Notes: generated by a model not told the origin, from the sequence alone. A DNA stretch of 43,196 bases from Candidatus Staskawiczbacteria bacterium RIFOXYC1_FULL_38_18 (GCA_001822095.1 MHPP01000015.1:1-43196); one strand, 5' to 3'. Positions 32,841 to 40,156 are shown, numbered from the stretch's first letter. Translations and numbers: made by a program.

Positions 32841-34520
32841 ATGATAAAACAAAATAGCAATCTAAGAATAATCCCGCTTGGCGGATGCGAAGAGGTCGGT
32901 AAAAACATGACCGTTTACGAATATGGAAATGATATCGTAATTTTGGATATGGGCTTAATGTTTCCGGAAGAAGATATGCCGGGAATTGATTACGTAATTC
33001 CAAACATTGAATATTTAAGGGGTAAAGAAAAAAATATAAGGGCGGTTGTGTTTTCGCACGGACATTTAGATCACATTGGAGCTGCCGCAATTTTACTTAA
33101 CAAATTAGGCAACCCGCAAATAATCGGCAGACCCTTAACTTTGGAAATGGTAAAACACAGAGTTGAAGATTTGCATCGCGGCTCTTCCAAAAAATTAAAA
33201 ACTTTATATGTGCAAGATATCAACCAAAAAATAAAACTTGGCGCATTCACCTTGGGATTTTTCCAGGTTGACCATACAATTATGGACGCCGTTGGAGTAA
33301 TTTTGCAAACCCCATCGGCAACGGTTATACATCCAGGCGACTGGACAATAGAAAAAGATCCAATCGGCAGAAAGACTTTGGATTACACCCATCTTTCAAA
33401 ATTGCCAAGACCGACAGTTTTGATGCTGGAAGCCTTAGGTTCAACAAACTCAAAAGAACCGGTTACAGAGCAGGAAATGTTGGATAACCTTTATATGCTT
33501 ATCGGCAGAGCTCCTGGCAGGACAATTATTGCAACATTTTCCTCGCAAATAGAAAGAATAAAACAGATTTTGGAATTTAGCGCCAGAACCAACAGAAAAG
33601 TTGCTTTGGACGGATTTTCAATGAAACTAAACGTGGAACTGGCAACGAAATTAGGTTACATAAAAATTCCGAAAGGAGTTATTATCACAACAGACAAAGC
33701 CCACACTTTCCCCGACAACAAAGTGGTTATTGTTTGTACAGGAGCGCAAGGCGAGGAAATGGCGGCGCTTTCAAGAATTGTTGCGGGAAACCACAAACAC
33801 ATAAAAATTAAAAAAGAAGACACTGTTATTTTTTCTTCGTCCACAATTCCGGGAAACGAGAGAACAGTCCAAAGATTAAAAGACAATCTTTACAGACAGT
33901 CTGACAATGTTTATCATTCCGATATTATAGACGTTCATATGTCTGGACACGGAAACATTGCCGGAATCAAACAAATGATTACCGAAATCAGGCCAAATTA
34001 CTTTATGCCTGTTTATGGAAACCATTACATGTTAAAAGAGGCGGCAAAAATTTCTTATGAAATGGGTTTTAGAAAAGACCAGGTTCTTGTGCCAGACAAC
34101 GGATCTATTATAAGATTTTCAAATCAATCAGCTGAAATACTAAAAGAAAAAGTTCCGTCAAACTATGTTTTTGTTGACGGACTTGGAGTGGGAGATGTGG
34201 GCGAAATTGTTTTAAGAGACCGTCAAATGCTGGCCGAAGACGGAATGTTTGTGATTGTTGCAATAATAGACAGAAAAACGGGCCGGGTAAAAGGCTCTCC
34301 TGATATTATTTCACGCGGATTTGTTTACTTGAGAGAATCAAAAGATTTGTTAAGCCAAACTCGCAGAAAAGTAATTGAAATTGTTGACAAATCAGCCGGC
34401 CACGGTGGCCCGGTAAACTGGACTTATGTAAAAGACGAGATAAGAAACAAAGTAGGCGACTTCTTGGCAACAAAAACCTCCCGCCGACCAATGATATTGC
34501 CCGTTGTCATCGAAGTCTAA
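32841..34520 (+). CDS. rnj: Ribonuclease J
   Basis: Endo/5'-exoribonuclease of the metallo-beta-lactamase/beta-CASP family, central to mRNA decay and rRNA maturation. 559 residues, full length. The zinc-binding motif is SHGHLDHIG (H73, H75, D77, H78). The beta-CASP section includes GAQGEEMAALSRI, SSSTIPGNE and HMSGHG, then PVYGNHYML. The C-terminal domain is present (RGFVYLRESKDLL). The upstream 86 bases after tRNA-Leu are AT-rich with no Shine-Dalgarno. It is followed by a hairpin terminator at 34766. Confidence 0.96.
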   Translation: MIKQNSNLRIIPLGGCEEVGKNMTVYEYGNDIVILDMGLMFPEEDMPGIDYVIPNIEYLRGKEKNIRAVVFSHGHLDHIGAAAILLNKLGNPQIIGRPLTLEMVKHRVEDLHRGSSKKLKTLYVQDINQKIKLGAFTLGFFQVDHTIMDAVGVILQTPSATVIHPGDWTIEKDPIGRKTLDYTHLSKLPRPTVLMLEALGSTNSKEPVTEQEMLDNLYMLIGRAPGRTIIATFSSQIERIKQILEFSARTNRKVALDGFSMKLNVELATKLGYIKIPKGVIITTDKAHTFPDNKVVIVCTGAQGEEMAALSRIVAGNHKHIKIKKEDTVIFSSSTIPGNERTVQRLKDNLYRQSDNVYHSDIIDVHMSGHGNIAGIKQMITEIRPNYFMPVYGNHYMLKEAAKISYEMGFRKDQVLVPDNGSIIRFSNQSAEILKEKVPSNYVFVDGLGVGDVGEIVLRDRQMLAEDGMFVIVAIIDRKTGRVKGSPDIISRGFVYLRESKDLLSQTRRKVIEIVDKSAGHGGPVNWTYVKDEIRNKVGDFLATKTSRRPMILPVVIEV

Positions 34521-34548
34521 CTCTTACACCCGTGCACCGGAGCACAGG

Positions 34549-34690
34549 TGTGTCATTCCCATGCCTTGCCCGTCCGAAGCCTTTGGCGAAGGAGGGAAAG
34601 CCAGAATCCAGATTCCCGTCATTGCGCGTGCCCGTCCGAAGCCAGCAGGCGGAGGAGGGAGGAGCCAGCAGGCGACGTGGCAATCTAGAT
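34549..34690. repeat. Composite of nested dispersed repeats after RNase J
   Basis: Pieces of at least three families are interleaved: GTCATTCC and GAATCCAGATTCC (as in dnaG), GTCATTGCG and GGAGCCAGCAGGCGAC (as at 35494), and two copies of GCCCGTCCGAAGCC ... GGAGGG. The two GTCCGAAGCC elements each split one of the other repeats. No gene is present; an open plus-strand frame across it is spurious. Confidence 0.75.
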
Positions 34691-34691
34691 T

Positions 34692-34725
34692 AGTAAGTTT
34701 TTTGTCTATCGCCAAAAAACTTACT
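34692..34725. repeat. Long hairpin AGTAAGTTTTTTG / CAAAAAACTTACT
   Basis: A perfect 13-pair stem with an 8-base loop. Its purpose is unclear; the T-run lies inside the arm. A smaller hairpin GGCTCA / TGAGCC (34735-34754) follows. Confidence 0.7.
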
Positions 34726-34765
34726 ATTTCTATTGGCTCAAACAGGTCTGAGCCATTTAAATTTG

Positions 34766-34788
34766 GCGAGGTCTGACCTCGCTTTTTT
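34766..34788 (+). terminator. Terminator of RNase J
   Basis: GCGAGG, a short loop, CCTCGC and T6 on the plus strand. It is the only canonical terminator after rnj, 245 bases beyond its stop; everything between is repeats and hairpins. Confidence 0.85.
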
Positions 34789-34806
34789 ACCTTACTTTTT
34801 TAAATT

Positions 34807-34852
34807 CTACTTACGCTCTATACCTGCGATAGCAGTTATACAGCGTAAGTAG
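34807..34852. other. Two-tier inverted repeat (structured DNA/RNA element)
   Basis: Outer arms CTACTTACGCT / AGCGTAAGTAG pair perfectly (11 pairs). An inner stem CTGC-GATA-GCAG caps an internal loop. There is no T-run, so it is not a simple terminator. It could be a protein-binding site, a small RNA or a repeat remnant. Confidence 0.6.
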
Positions 34853-34887
34853 GTTTGTTTAAAATATAAGTTGGTTTGTTTAAAATA
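34852..34887. repeat. Direct repeat GGTTTGTTTAAAATA, two copies
   Basis: Two exact 15-base copies at a 21-base period directly follow the inverted repeat. They could be iterons or duplicated promoter-like sequence. Confidence 0.65.
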
Positions 34888-34901
34888 ATTGTAGAAAATG
34901 T

Positions 34902-34997
34902 AAAAAAAGAAGCCGAGAGAGACTTCCCGCTTTCCCGCCTGCAACGCTTATGCGTAGCATTGCGGGCAGGTCGCGAGAATATCTCAATCGGCTTTTT
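34902..34997 (-). terminator. Large hairpin terminator of the 35109 orphan gene
   Basis: On the minus strand an outer stem AGCCGA..GAGA / TCTC..TCGGCT encloses a strong inner stem (CCTGCCCGCAATGC with GCGTTGCAGGCGGG, G-U pairs allowed) and ends in T7. It is much larger than the other terminators here. The 110 bases between the gene stop and this structure hold no recognisable gene. It could also be a stable 3' RNA. Confidence 0.65.
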
Positions 34998-35108
34998 AGG
35001 CGCAGAGCAAATGCCTCCCCATCATTTATCTCGACCGTAAAATGGTGCGAGTTTAAATCGAAAAGGGTGCTTCACTTCTGATGCGCCTTGGTCACGGTGT
35101 TCGCGGAA

Positions 35109-35378
35109 TTAGCCCTTGAACGGCCGGACCTGCAAGTACAGGTGGGAATTCTTGGCCTCCTTGTCAAAGTAGTGGGTAACATCCATGACTTCCCACAAAC
35201 TGTGGTCCGAAACCTCTGCGGGAGTGTCGGGGTCGTTTGCCTTTCCCTGTTTGAATCCCCACGGCTCGCAGAAGTTCAGGGTATCCCCCTTTGCGACCGG
35301 AGCGTCGAAACTGAGCTCCTTCCTGTAAGGGCTTCTGAGCTCAGTGCCCACGAACAAAACAATGTAAACGTACTTCAT
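35109..35378 (-). CDS. Small soluble orphan protein, unknown function
   Basis: 89 residues, MKYVYIVLFVGTEL to LQVRPFKG. The pattern suggests a small alpha/beta fold with one cysteine and no membrane span or signal peptide. No family recognised. The gene has the best expression signals in the window: consensus TTGACA-17-TATAAT, and AGAAGGAGA 7 bases before ATG. Base composition is clearly more GC-rich than in rnj and trpS. It lies alone on the minus strand between two plus-strand genes and ends before a large terminator hairpin. Strong signals make it a confident gene even though the function is unknown. Confidence 0.75.
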   Translation of the reverse strand: MKYVYIVLFVGTELRSPYRKELSFDAPVAKGDTLNFCEPWGFKQGKANDPDTPAEVSDHSLWEVMDVTHYFDKEAKNSHLYLQVRPFKG

Positions 35379-35421
35379 CTCGCGTCTCCTTCTGAAAAAC
35401 TAAACTTTTACCCAATAATTA

Positions 35422-35450
35422 ATTATAGCATATTGAATATGCATTGTCAA
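35422..35450 (-). promoter_or_regulatory. Consensus sigma-70 promoter with spacer palindrome
   Basis: The minus strand has TTGACA, exactly 17 bases, then TATAAT, preceded by TG for an extended -10. The spacer contains a perfect 15-base palindrome GCATATTCAATATGC (35428-35442), which fits a repressor operator. Confidence 0.85.
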
Positions 35451-35493
35451 GATTTACCTACTCCTCTGTTGGTGGTAAAATTAATAAACATTT

Positions 35494-35585
35494 CGTCATT
35501 GCGAGGAGCCAGCAGGCGACGCGGCAATCCAGAGTCAGTGTATAAAACCCTGGATTGCTTCGTCACTTCGTTTCTCGCAATGACG
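35494..35585. repeat. 92-base palindromic dispersed repeat before trpS
   Basis: Ends are perfect inverted repeats, CGTCATTGCGAG and CTCGCAATGACG. Inside, CAATCCAG pairs with CTGGATTG, and the left arm carries GGAGCCAGCAGGCGAC, also seen at 34660. It stops 11 bases before the trpS ATG, so it forms most of the trpS leader. Confidence 0.85.
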
Positions 35586-35596
35586 GGGACAACTTT

Positions 35597-36574
35597 ATGA
35601 GAATTTTTTCGGGAATTAGACCAACGGGCAATATTCATATTGGCAACTATTTGGGGGCCGTAAAACAATGGATTGAGCTTCAGAAAAAAAATGAATGTGT
35701 TTTTTGCATAGTTGATATGCACGCGATTACCACTCCGTACGATGTGAAAGAAATGCAAAAAAACATTATTGACGCAGCTTCAATTTATTTAGCTGCCGGA
35801 GTTGACCCGGAAAAATCAATTATTTTTGTGCAGTCCGGAGTGAAAGAACACGCAGAACTCGCTTGGCTTTTGGGAACAATTACCCCAATGGGCGAATTAT
35901 CCCGAATGACGCAATTTAAAGAAAAATCCAAACAGCACAAAGATTACATAAACGCCGGATTGTTTAATTATCCCGTTTTAATGGCTGCCGATATTTTACT
36001 TTATAAAGGCGAGGCGGTTCCGGTTGGAAAAGACCAGGAACAGCACGTTGAGCTGGCGCGTACAATTGCCAAAAAGTTCAACCAAAAATTTGGGAATATT
36101 TTTCCAGAGCCCGAAACTATTTTGCCAAAATCCGGGGCAAAAATAATGAGCTTGACCGACCCAAAGAAAAAAATGTCTAAGTCAGACGACGCAAAAAGCT
36201 ATATTTCGCTTTTTGACACGCCTGAGGATATTACAAAAAAAATTATGGCGGCTTCTACTGATTCTGGCAAAGATATAATTTATAACATTACAAAAAAACC
36301 CGGCATTTCTAACTTGCTAATGATTTATAGTTTATTAACCGACGAGCCGACAAAAAAAATAGAAGAAAAATTTAAGGGCAAGGGATATGGTGAATTTAAG
36401 AAATCTTTAGCTGAAGTTGTGATAAATTATTTGGAGCCGTTTAGAAGAAAACAAAAGGAATTGCAAACCCGAGATGTTTATGTAAAAGAATTGCTTAATA
36501 AAGGAAAATCGCGCGCAGAAACAATTGCTAAAACCACAATGCAGGAAGTACGGGAAAAAATGGGATTGGGTTAA
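35597..36574 (+). CDS. trpS: Tryptophanyl-tRNA synthetase
   Basis: Class I synthetase charging tRNA-Trp, 325 residues, normal length. The HIGH-type motif is HIGN (about 14-17) in GIRPTGNIHIGNYLG, and KMSKS is intact (about 192-196). The tryptophan-pocket region GKDQEQHVELAR is present. The reading frame is open 14 codons upstream, but that part is translated palindromic repeat; ATG 35597 gives the normal family N-terminus. The leader is dominated by the repeat; TATAAA at 35541 is a possible -10 within it. An AT-rich hairpin follows the gene. Confidence 0.96.
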   Translation: MRIFSGIRPTGNIHIGNYLGAVKQWIELQKKNECVFCIVDMHAITTPYDVKEMQKNIIDAASIYLAAGVDPEKSIIFVQSGVKEHAELAWLLGTITPMGELSRMTQFKEKSKQHKDYINAGLFNYPVLMAADILLYKGEAVPVGKDQEQHVELARTIAKKFNQKFGNIFPEPETILPKSGAKIMSLTDPKKKMSKSDDAKSYISLFDTPEDITKKIMAASTDSGKDIIYNITKKPGISNLLMIYSLLTDEPTKKIEEKFKGKGYGEFKKSLAEVVINYLEPFRRKQKELQTRDVYVKELLNKGKSRAETIAKTTMQEVREKMGLG

Positions 36575-36593
36575 GGCATACACTGCCAAATGC

Positions 36594-36620
36594 TAAAATT
36601 TATCGTGTCGATAAATTTTA
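36594..36620 (+). terminator. AT-rich hairpin after trpS
   Basis: A perfect 12-pair stem TAAAATTTATCG / CGATAAATTTTA with loop TGT, 19 bases after the trpS stop. Only a weak T-rich tail follows, so termination may be partial. Confidence 0.6.
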
Positions 36621-36640
36621 TTTGCCAGTGCGCTTATGCG

Positions 36641-36672
36641 AAAAAAGACAGCTCGACCAAAAGGAGGGCTGT
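36641..36672 (-). terminator. Terminator of the zinc-ribbon orphan
   Basis: The minus strand reads ACAGC, an imperfect loop region, GCTGT and then C plus T6. It lies just past the stop at 36680. Confidence 0.65.
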
Positions 36673-36679
36673 TTTGTTG

Positions 36680-36877
36680 TCACGCGCGCGCAAACCAGTT
36701 GCAGCTGCACTTTGGGCATTGCATTCGGTGATATACATCAAACGCATTTCTGCGCCGAGACGCAACGAGCGATTGGGTATTATCGCACTGAGGACACCTG
36801 TCTTGTGAGCGAAGCCGCAATAGGCCAAACGCCAAACACCCCCAAAAGATAAGGATACTCTTGCAGAAGTCGTACAT
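36680..36877 (-). CDS. Small zinc-ribbon orphan protein
   Basis: 65 residues from ATG 36877 (MYDFCKSILIF), chosen because GGAGG lies 8 bases upstream. An upstream ATG (MEARAMYDF) lacks a site. Residues 7-21 are hydrophobic and may anchor it in the membrane. The rest is a zinc-ribbon: CPQC (28-31) and CPKC (54-57) separated by 22 residues, with a further Cys at 59. No specific family is recognised. The stop is TGA and the DNA is GC-rich compared with its neighbours. It lies 34 bases after phosphomannomutase on the same strand, so it may be read through from that gene. Confidence 0.6.
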   Translation of the reverse strand: MYDFCKSILIFWGCLAFGLLRLRSQDRCPQCDNTQSLVASRRRNAFDVYHRMQCPKCSCNWFARA

Positions 36878-36911
36878 CGCCCGCGCCTCCATTGTCAAAG
36901 AGGGTCAAAAA

Positions 36912-38303
36912 CTAACTAGATATAACTTTTGTCAGTTCTTTTTGTTTTTCGTCGTACAATTCTTTTGTATCGGCTTCAATGGTAAGGCGCAAAACCGGTT
37001 CGGTGTTGGATGCACGGACGTTAAACCACCAGTCTTTGTAAGTTACGGTTATGCCATCTAAAAAGTCTGCTTTGCCACCTGCCCCGAGTGGAGTCGAGGG
37101 GTCTGTGTACTTTTCTTTTATTTTTTCTATAATTGTATTTTTATCCTCAACTTTAAAATTAATTTCTTGCGGTTTATAATACGGAGAAAATTCTTTTGCA
37201 ATTTCCGAAATTTTTCTGCCATCTCTTGAGATTATCTGCAACAAAGTCAAAAAGGCAATTACACCAGAATCGCAATAAAAATTATCCTTAAAACTATAAT
37301 GCCCCGTCAATTCTCCGCCCATAATTCCGTTGTTTTCTTCTAATCCTTGCTGGATATGGATAAAACCAACTTGTGTTTTTATATGCTTGCCTCCCCATTT
37401 TTTAACAAATTCTGGTATTGCTTTTGAGCATGTTGCATGACTGACTACACCCATTCCAGGATTTTTTTGCAGAAAATACTTTGCCAAAATTAATATTGTT
37501 GCGTCAGAGCTTACTAATTTTCCTGTTTCATCCACCAAAAAAACTCTGTCGGCATCACCGTCAAAAAGAAAACCGAAGTCAGCTTTTTGTTTTATAATTT
37601 CATTTTTTATTTGATCTGTTGAACCCTCGGCTATTGGATTTGGACTGTGATTTGGGAAATTTCCGTTTGGCTCAAAGTTTAATGAAATAATTTCAACGGG
37701 TAGTTTCTCTTTTATTTTTTCCAAAACAATTCCTCCAACGCCGTTTGAAGCATCAATAACAATTTTAAGAGGACTTATTTCGCTTAAATCAACAAAGGAA
37801 AGAACGTGGTTTATGTAATCATGCCAAATGTCTTCTTTTATAATTTTTTCTTCTGCAACTTCCAAAATCTTATCGTCTGCCGGATCTACGTTTTCAGAAT
37901 TGTCTTTTACAACCTGATCCAGCAGATCTTTACCGGCTATTATTTTAATATAATTATCATCTTTTTTTACCATTTTAAAACCACCATATTCTTTTGGATT
38001 ATGGCTGGCTGTAATCATAACTCCCGCCTTAAAATCACGTGAGCCAATAGTAAAATACAGGCATTCGGTAAGCACTTGACCAATGTCGTATATTTGACCG
38101 CCCTGGGCAGCAACACCCCTTGCAAGGCCCCTAAACAACACGGGCGAAGCAATGCGCGCATCCTGCCCAACAGCAATTTTTTTAATGCCAGTTTGCCTAA
38201 CAAAAGCTTTTCCGATAGCAAAAGCTACCTCTTCGCTTAACTCCGAAGGATAAATACCCCTGATATCGTACGATTTGAATATATTTTTGTTTATCTCTAC
38301 CAT
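36912..38303 (-). CDS. manB: Phosphomannomutase/phosphoglucomutase
   Basis: Alpha-D-phosphohexomutase that interconverts hexose 6- and 1-phosphates for sugar-nucleotide and surface-polysaccharide synthesis. 463 residues, full length. The phosphoserine loop is ITASHNP (S100), the metal loop DGDADR is near 245-250, the sugar loop GGELTGHYSF follows, and the phosphate loop is RASNTEPVLRL near the end. About residues 401-408 (DPSTPLGAG) derive from a dispersed palindrome. It is preceded by TTGAAA-17-GATAAT with ATG 6 bases beyond, so the mRNA is probably leaderless. The symbol is by function; substrate preference cannot be read from sequence. Confidence 0.93.
   Translation of the reverse strand: MVEINKNIFKSYDIRGIYPSELSEEVAFAIGKAFVRQTGIKKIAVGQDARIASPVLFRGLARGVAAQGGQIYDIGQVLTECLYFTIGSRDFKAGVMITASHNPKEYGGFKMVKKDDNYIKIIAGKDLLDQVVKDNSENVDPADDKILEVAEEKIIKEDIWHDYINHVLSFVDLSEISPLKIVIDASNGVGGIVLEKIKEKLPVEIISLNFEPNGNFPNHSPNPIAEGSTDQIKNEIIKQKADFGFLFDGDADRVFLVDETGKLVSSDATILILAKYFLQKNPGMGVVSHATCSKAIPEFVKKWGGKHIKTQVGFIHIQQGLEENNGIMGGELTGHYSFKDNFYCDSGVIAFLTLLQIISRDGRKISEIAKEFSPYYKPQEINFKVEDKNTIIEKIKEKYTDPSTPLGAGGKADFLDGITVTYKDWWFNVRASNTEPVLRLTIEADTKELYDEKQKELTKVISS
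37079..37101. repeat. Dispersed palindrome inside phosphomannomutase
   Basis: CTGCCCCGAGTGGAGTCGAG followed by GGG, in frame, read as PSTPLGAG. Same family as 17971 and 32547. Confidence 0.75.
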
Positions 38304-38309
38304 AGATGA

Positions 38310-38338
38310 ATTATCCCACTAAGCCCTTGAATTTTCAA
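38310..38338 (-). promoter_or_regulatory. Promoter of phosphomannomutase
   Basis: Minus-strand TTGAAA, 17 bases, GATAAT. The -10 ends 6 bases before the ATG at 38303, giving a leaderless mRNA. The -35 shares the palindrome CCTTGAATTTTCAAGG (38325-38340) with the divergent rpsF promoter. Confidence 0.65.
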
Positions 38339-38355
38339 GGACAATATGTTATAGT
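38327..38355 (+). promoter_or_regulatory. Promoter of rpsF-ssb-rpsR
   Basis: TTGAAT, a 17-base spacer, and extended -10 TGT-TATAGT, 26 bases before the rpsF ATG. Confidence 0.7.
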
Positions 38356-38381
38356 ACCATCATAATTAAAAAAATCTAAAA

Positions 38382-38873
38382 ATGCAAACATACGAGTTAA
38401 CGTACATCATTTCCCCTGAAATGACTTCAGAAGATGCCGAAACAAAATCAAAGGAAATCGCCTCGACCATTCAAGGCAACGAGGGCATTATAGTAAAACA
38501 GACAAATCCGTTGCCAAAAGCGCTGGCGTTTCCCGTAAAAAAACACGCTTCCGGATTTTTTGGAGTTTTTGAATTTCAGATGGAGCAGGAAAAACTTAGC
38601 GCGGTTCAAGAAATGGTCAAAAAAGACGCAAAAATAGTCAGGCATATTGTTTTAGTTAAAAAACCGTTTAAAATAAAGAAAGAGAGAAGGTCTAAGAAAA
38701 AAGACCTGTTGCAGGCAGAAGCTTTGCCGTCTGTTGAAGCAAAAAAGCCCAAAGCAGAAAAAGAAGAAGTTTCAGAGCCAGTTACAGAAGAAAAAACTCC
38801 GGAAAAAGTTGAGAAGGCAAAAGTGGAACTAAAAGATATTGAAAAACAATTAGACGACATATTAGGAGAATAA
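38382..38873 (+). CDS. rpsF: 30S ribosomal protein S6 with acidic/basic C-terminal tail
   Basis: S6 of the small-subunit platform. Residues 1-95 are the ferredoxin-like S6 fold (YELTYIISPEM at the start, FPVKKHASGFFGVFEFQM, IVRHIVLVKKPF). Residues 96-163 form a low-complexity Lys/Glu extension not found in compact S6 proteins. It heads the conserved rpsF-ssb-rpsR operon; ssb follows 10 bases later. Confidence 0.96.
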   Translation: MQTYELTYIISPEMTSEDAETKSKEIASTIQGNEGIIVKQTNPLPKALAFPVKKHASGFFGVFEFQMEQEKLSAVQEMVKKDAKIVRHIVLVKKPFKIKKERRSKKKDLLQAEALPSVEAKKPKAEKEEVSEPVTEEKTPEKVEKAKVELKDIEKQLDDILGE

Positions 38874-38883
38874 AATAAAACAT

Positions 38884-39402
38884 ATGAACCTCAATAAAGC
38901 GTTTGTTCTTGGAAACATAACAAAAGATCCCGAAATAAGAAGCATGCCGAGTGGAAGCCAAGTGGCAAATTTTAGTGTTGCCACAAACAGGGCTTACACC
39001 CTGCCAAGCGGAGAAAAAAAAGAAGAAGTTGAGTTTCACAACATTGTTTGTTTTGGAAAATTAGCCGACATCGTTTCAAGGTATTTGAAAAAAGGTTCAT
39101 TAGTTTTGATTGAGGGGAGAATTCAAACAAGAAGCTGGGACGATAAATCAACAGGAGCCAAAAAATATAAAACAGAAATTATTGCCGAGTTAATGCAAAT
39201 GGGTCCAAGGTCAGCAGGAGGCGGAAATGGCGGAGGCGTAGATTCTTCAGGATATAGAAGGCCGTCTTTTGGACAGCAGTCCCAGGAATCGCCAAAACAG
39301 GATGACATTCCGGTAATTGAAGAAAACTATCCAGCCCCGCAAAACGAAGTTTCTTTGGACAATAATTCAGGGGAAATAGATGTTAAGGATATACCGTTCT
39401 AG
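38884..39402 (+). CDS. ssb: Single-stranded DNA-binding protein
   Basis: Tetrameric ssDNA-binding hub of replication and repair. OB fold at residues 1-105 (NKAFVLGNITKDPEIR, FHNIVCFGKLADIV, YLKKGSLVLIEGRIQTRSW). A Gly/Ser/Pro-rich linker follows, and the acidic partner-binding tip is intact: EIDVKDIPF at the C-terminus. 172 residues. Located between rpsF and rpsR as in most bacteria. Confidence 0.97.
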   Translation: MNLNKAFVLGNITKDPEIRSMPSGSQVANFSVATNRAYTLPSGEKKEEVEFHNIVCFGKLADIVSRYLKKGSLVLIEGRIQTRSWDDKSTGAKKYKTEIIAELMQMGPRSAGGGNGGGVDSSGYRRPSFGQQSQESPKQDDIPVIEENYPAPQNEVSLDNNSGEIDVKDIPF

Positions 39403-39434
39403 AATTAAAAATTAAAAATTTTAAATTAGAAATT
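39403..39434. repeat. AATTAAAAATT low-complexity repeat between ssb and rpsR
   Basis: Tandem variants of AATTAAAAATT fill most of the 39-base spacer. It resembles the uvrC insertion at 27554. No Shine-Dalgarno for rpsR is left. Confidence 0.6.
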
Positions 39435-39441
39435 CGTTACT

Positions 39442-39636
39442 ATGTGTTACTTTTGCCAAAAAAATATTGAAGAGATAGATTTCAAAAACACGGATCAATT
39501 GATGCGCTATGTTTCTGGGTTCTACAAAATTAAGGGAAAGAAAAAAACAAACCTTTGTTCAAAACACCAGAAAAAAATTGCAACCGCAATCAAAAGAGCA
39601 AGGCAGATGGGATTAATGCCCTACACCCCAAAATAA
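39442..39636 (+). CDS. rpsR: 30S ribosomal protein S18 (zinc-binding form)
   Basis: 64 residues. MCYFCQKNIEEIDFKN and the C-terminal RARQMGLMPYTPK are typical of S18. C2, C5, C39 and H42 form a complete zinc site, so this is the zinc-binding (C+) version. Last gene of rpsF-ssb-rpsR. Confidence 0.95.
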   Translation: MCYFCQKNIEEIDFKNTDQLMRYVSGFYKIKGKKKTNLCSKHQKKIATAIKRARQMGLMPYTPK

Positions 39637-39655
39637 GGGAGCGTAGCGAACACTT

Positions 39656-39676
39656 ATCCTGAGCTTGCCGAAGGAT
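39656..39676. repeat. Dispersed palindrome after rpsR
   Basis: ATCCTGAGCTTGCCGAAGGA plus T, an intergenic copy of the family at 3538, placed between the rpsR stop and its terminator. Confidence 0.75.
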
Positions 39677-39691
39677 AGAATCAATCACATC

Positions 39692-39720
39692 AAAACCAGC
39701 CCTTCTCGGGGCGGTTTTTT
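39692..39720. terminator. Terminator of rpsF-ssb-rpsR, probably bidirectional
   Basis: AAAACC-A-GCCC pairs with GGGC-GGTTTT (one bulged A), with T6 on the plus strand and T4 on the minus strand, where the convergent gene ends at 39728. Confidence 0.8.
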
Positions 39721-39727
39721 GTTTATA

Positions 39728-40156
39728 TTATTTTTTCTTAGTTTCCCACCTACTAAAATCAACTTTTACGTCTACGGCCTTGCTCCTTCCCTTTGTGGCA
39801 ACTGTATTTTTTAAAGCGTTTCCGACTTCAGCCAAAAACGCGGCCAGTTCCTGCTGTTTTTCAGCTCCCATAATCCCTTGTCCTTCAAAAGTTGCGTAAA
39901 ATTCAAGCCCCCTTAAAAGACTTTGTAATCCATTGACCACATCCACGTTGATTTTTCCTTCACTTTCGCTTCTGCGCAGAAGCGTTACCACAGAAGTTTC
40001 AAAATTTGTTGCCTGATCGGATGCAAGCTCTTTTTGAACCTCCGTTGCCTTGGCCGCCTCGCCCTCAAGCCTTTGTTTTGCCCAAGCCCTGTTTTGTTCG
40101 GGGTCAATTATAATCTCTTCATCTTCTCTCGGCTGTTCGCCGATATTTTTTGACAT
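39728..40156 (-). CDS. Soluble protein of unknown function, downstream of recA
   Basis: 142 residues, no signal peptide, membrane span or cysteine. The N-terminus is acidic and disordered, the centre helical (LLRRSESEGKINVDVVNGLQ), and the C-terminal end basic (KGRSKAVDVKVDF). I recognise no family. It lies 32 bases after recA on the same strand, so it is probably co-transcribed, which is the only functional hint. No Shine-Dalgarno is visible, as is usual in this window. Confidence 0.75.
   Translation of the reverse strand: MSKNIGEQPREDEEIIIDPEQNRAWAKQRLEGEAAKATEVQKELASDQATNFETSVVTLLRRSESEGKINVDVVNGLQSLLRGLEFYATFEGQGIMGAEKQQELAAFLAEVGNALKNTVATKGRSKAVDVKVDFSRWETKKK

Noticed and set aside
34504-34776. 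Open plus-strand frame of 90 codons after RNase J
   Set aside because: It is made of interleaved dispersed repeats and hairpins, overlaps the rnj end, and has no ribosome binding site or family resemblance.
35555-35596. N-terminal extension of trpS
   Set aside because: The extra codons translate the palindromic repeat; the family N-terminus begins at ATG 35597.
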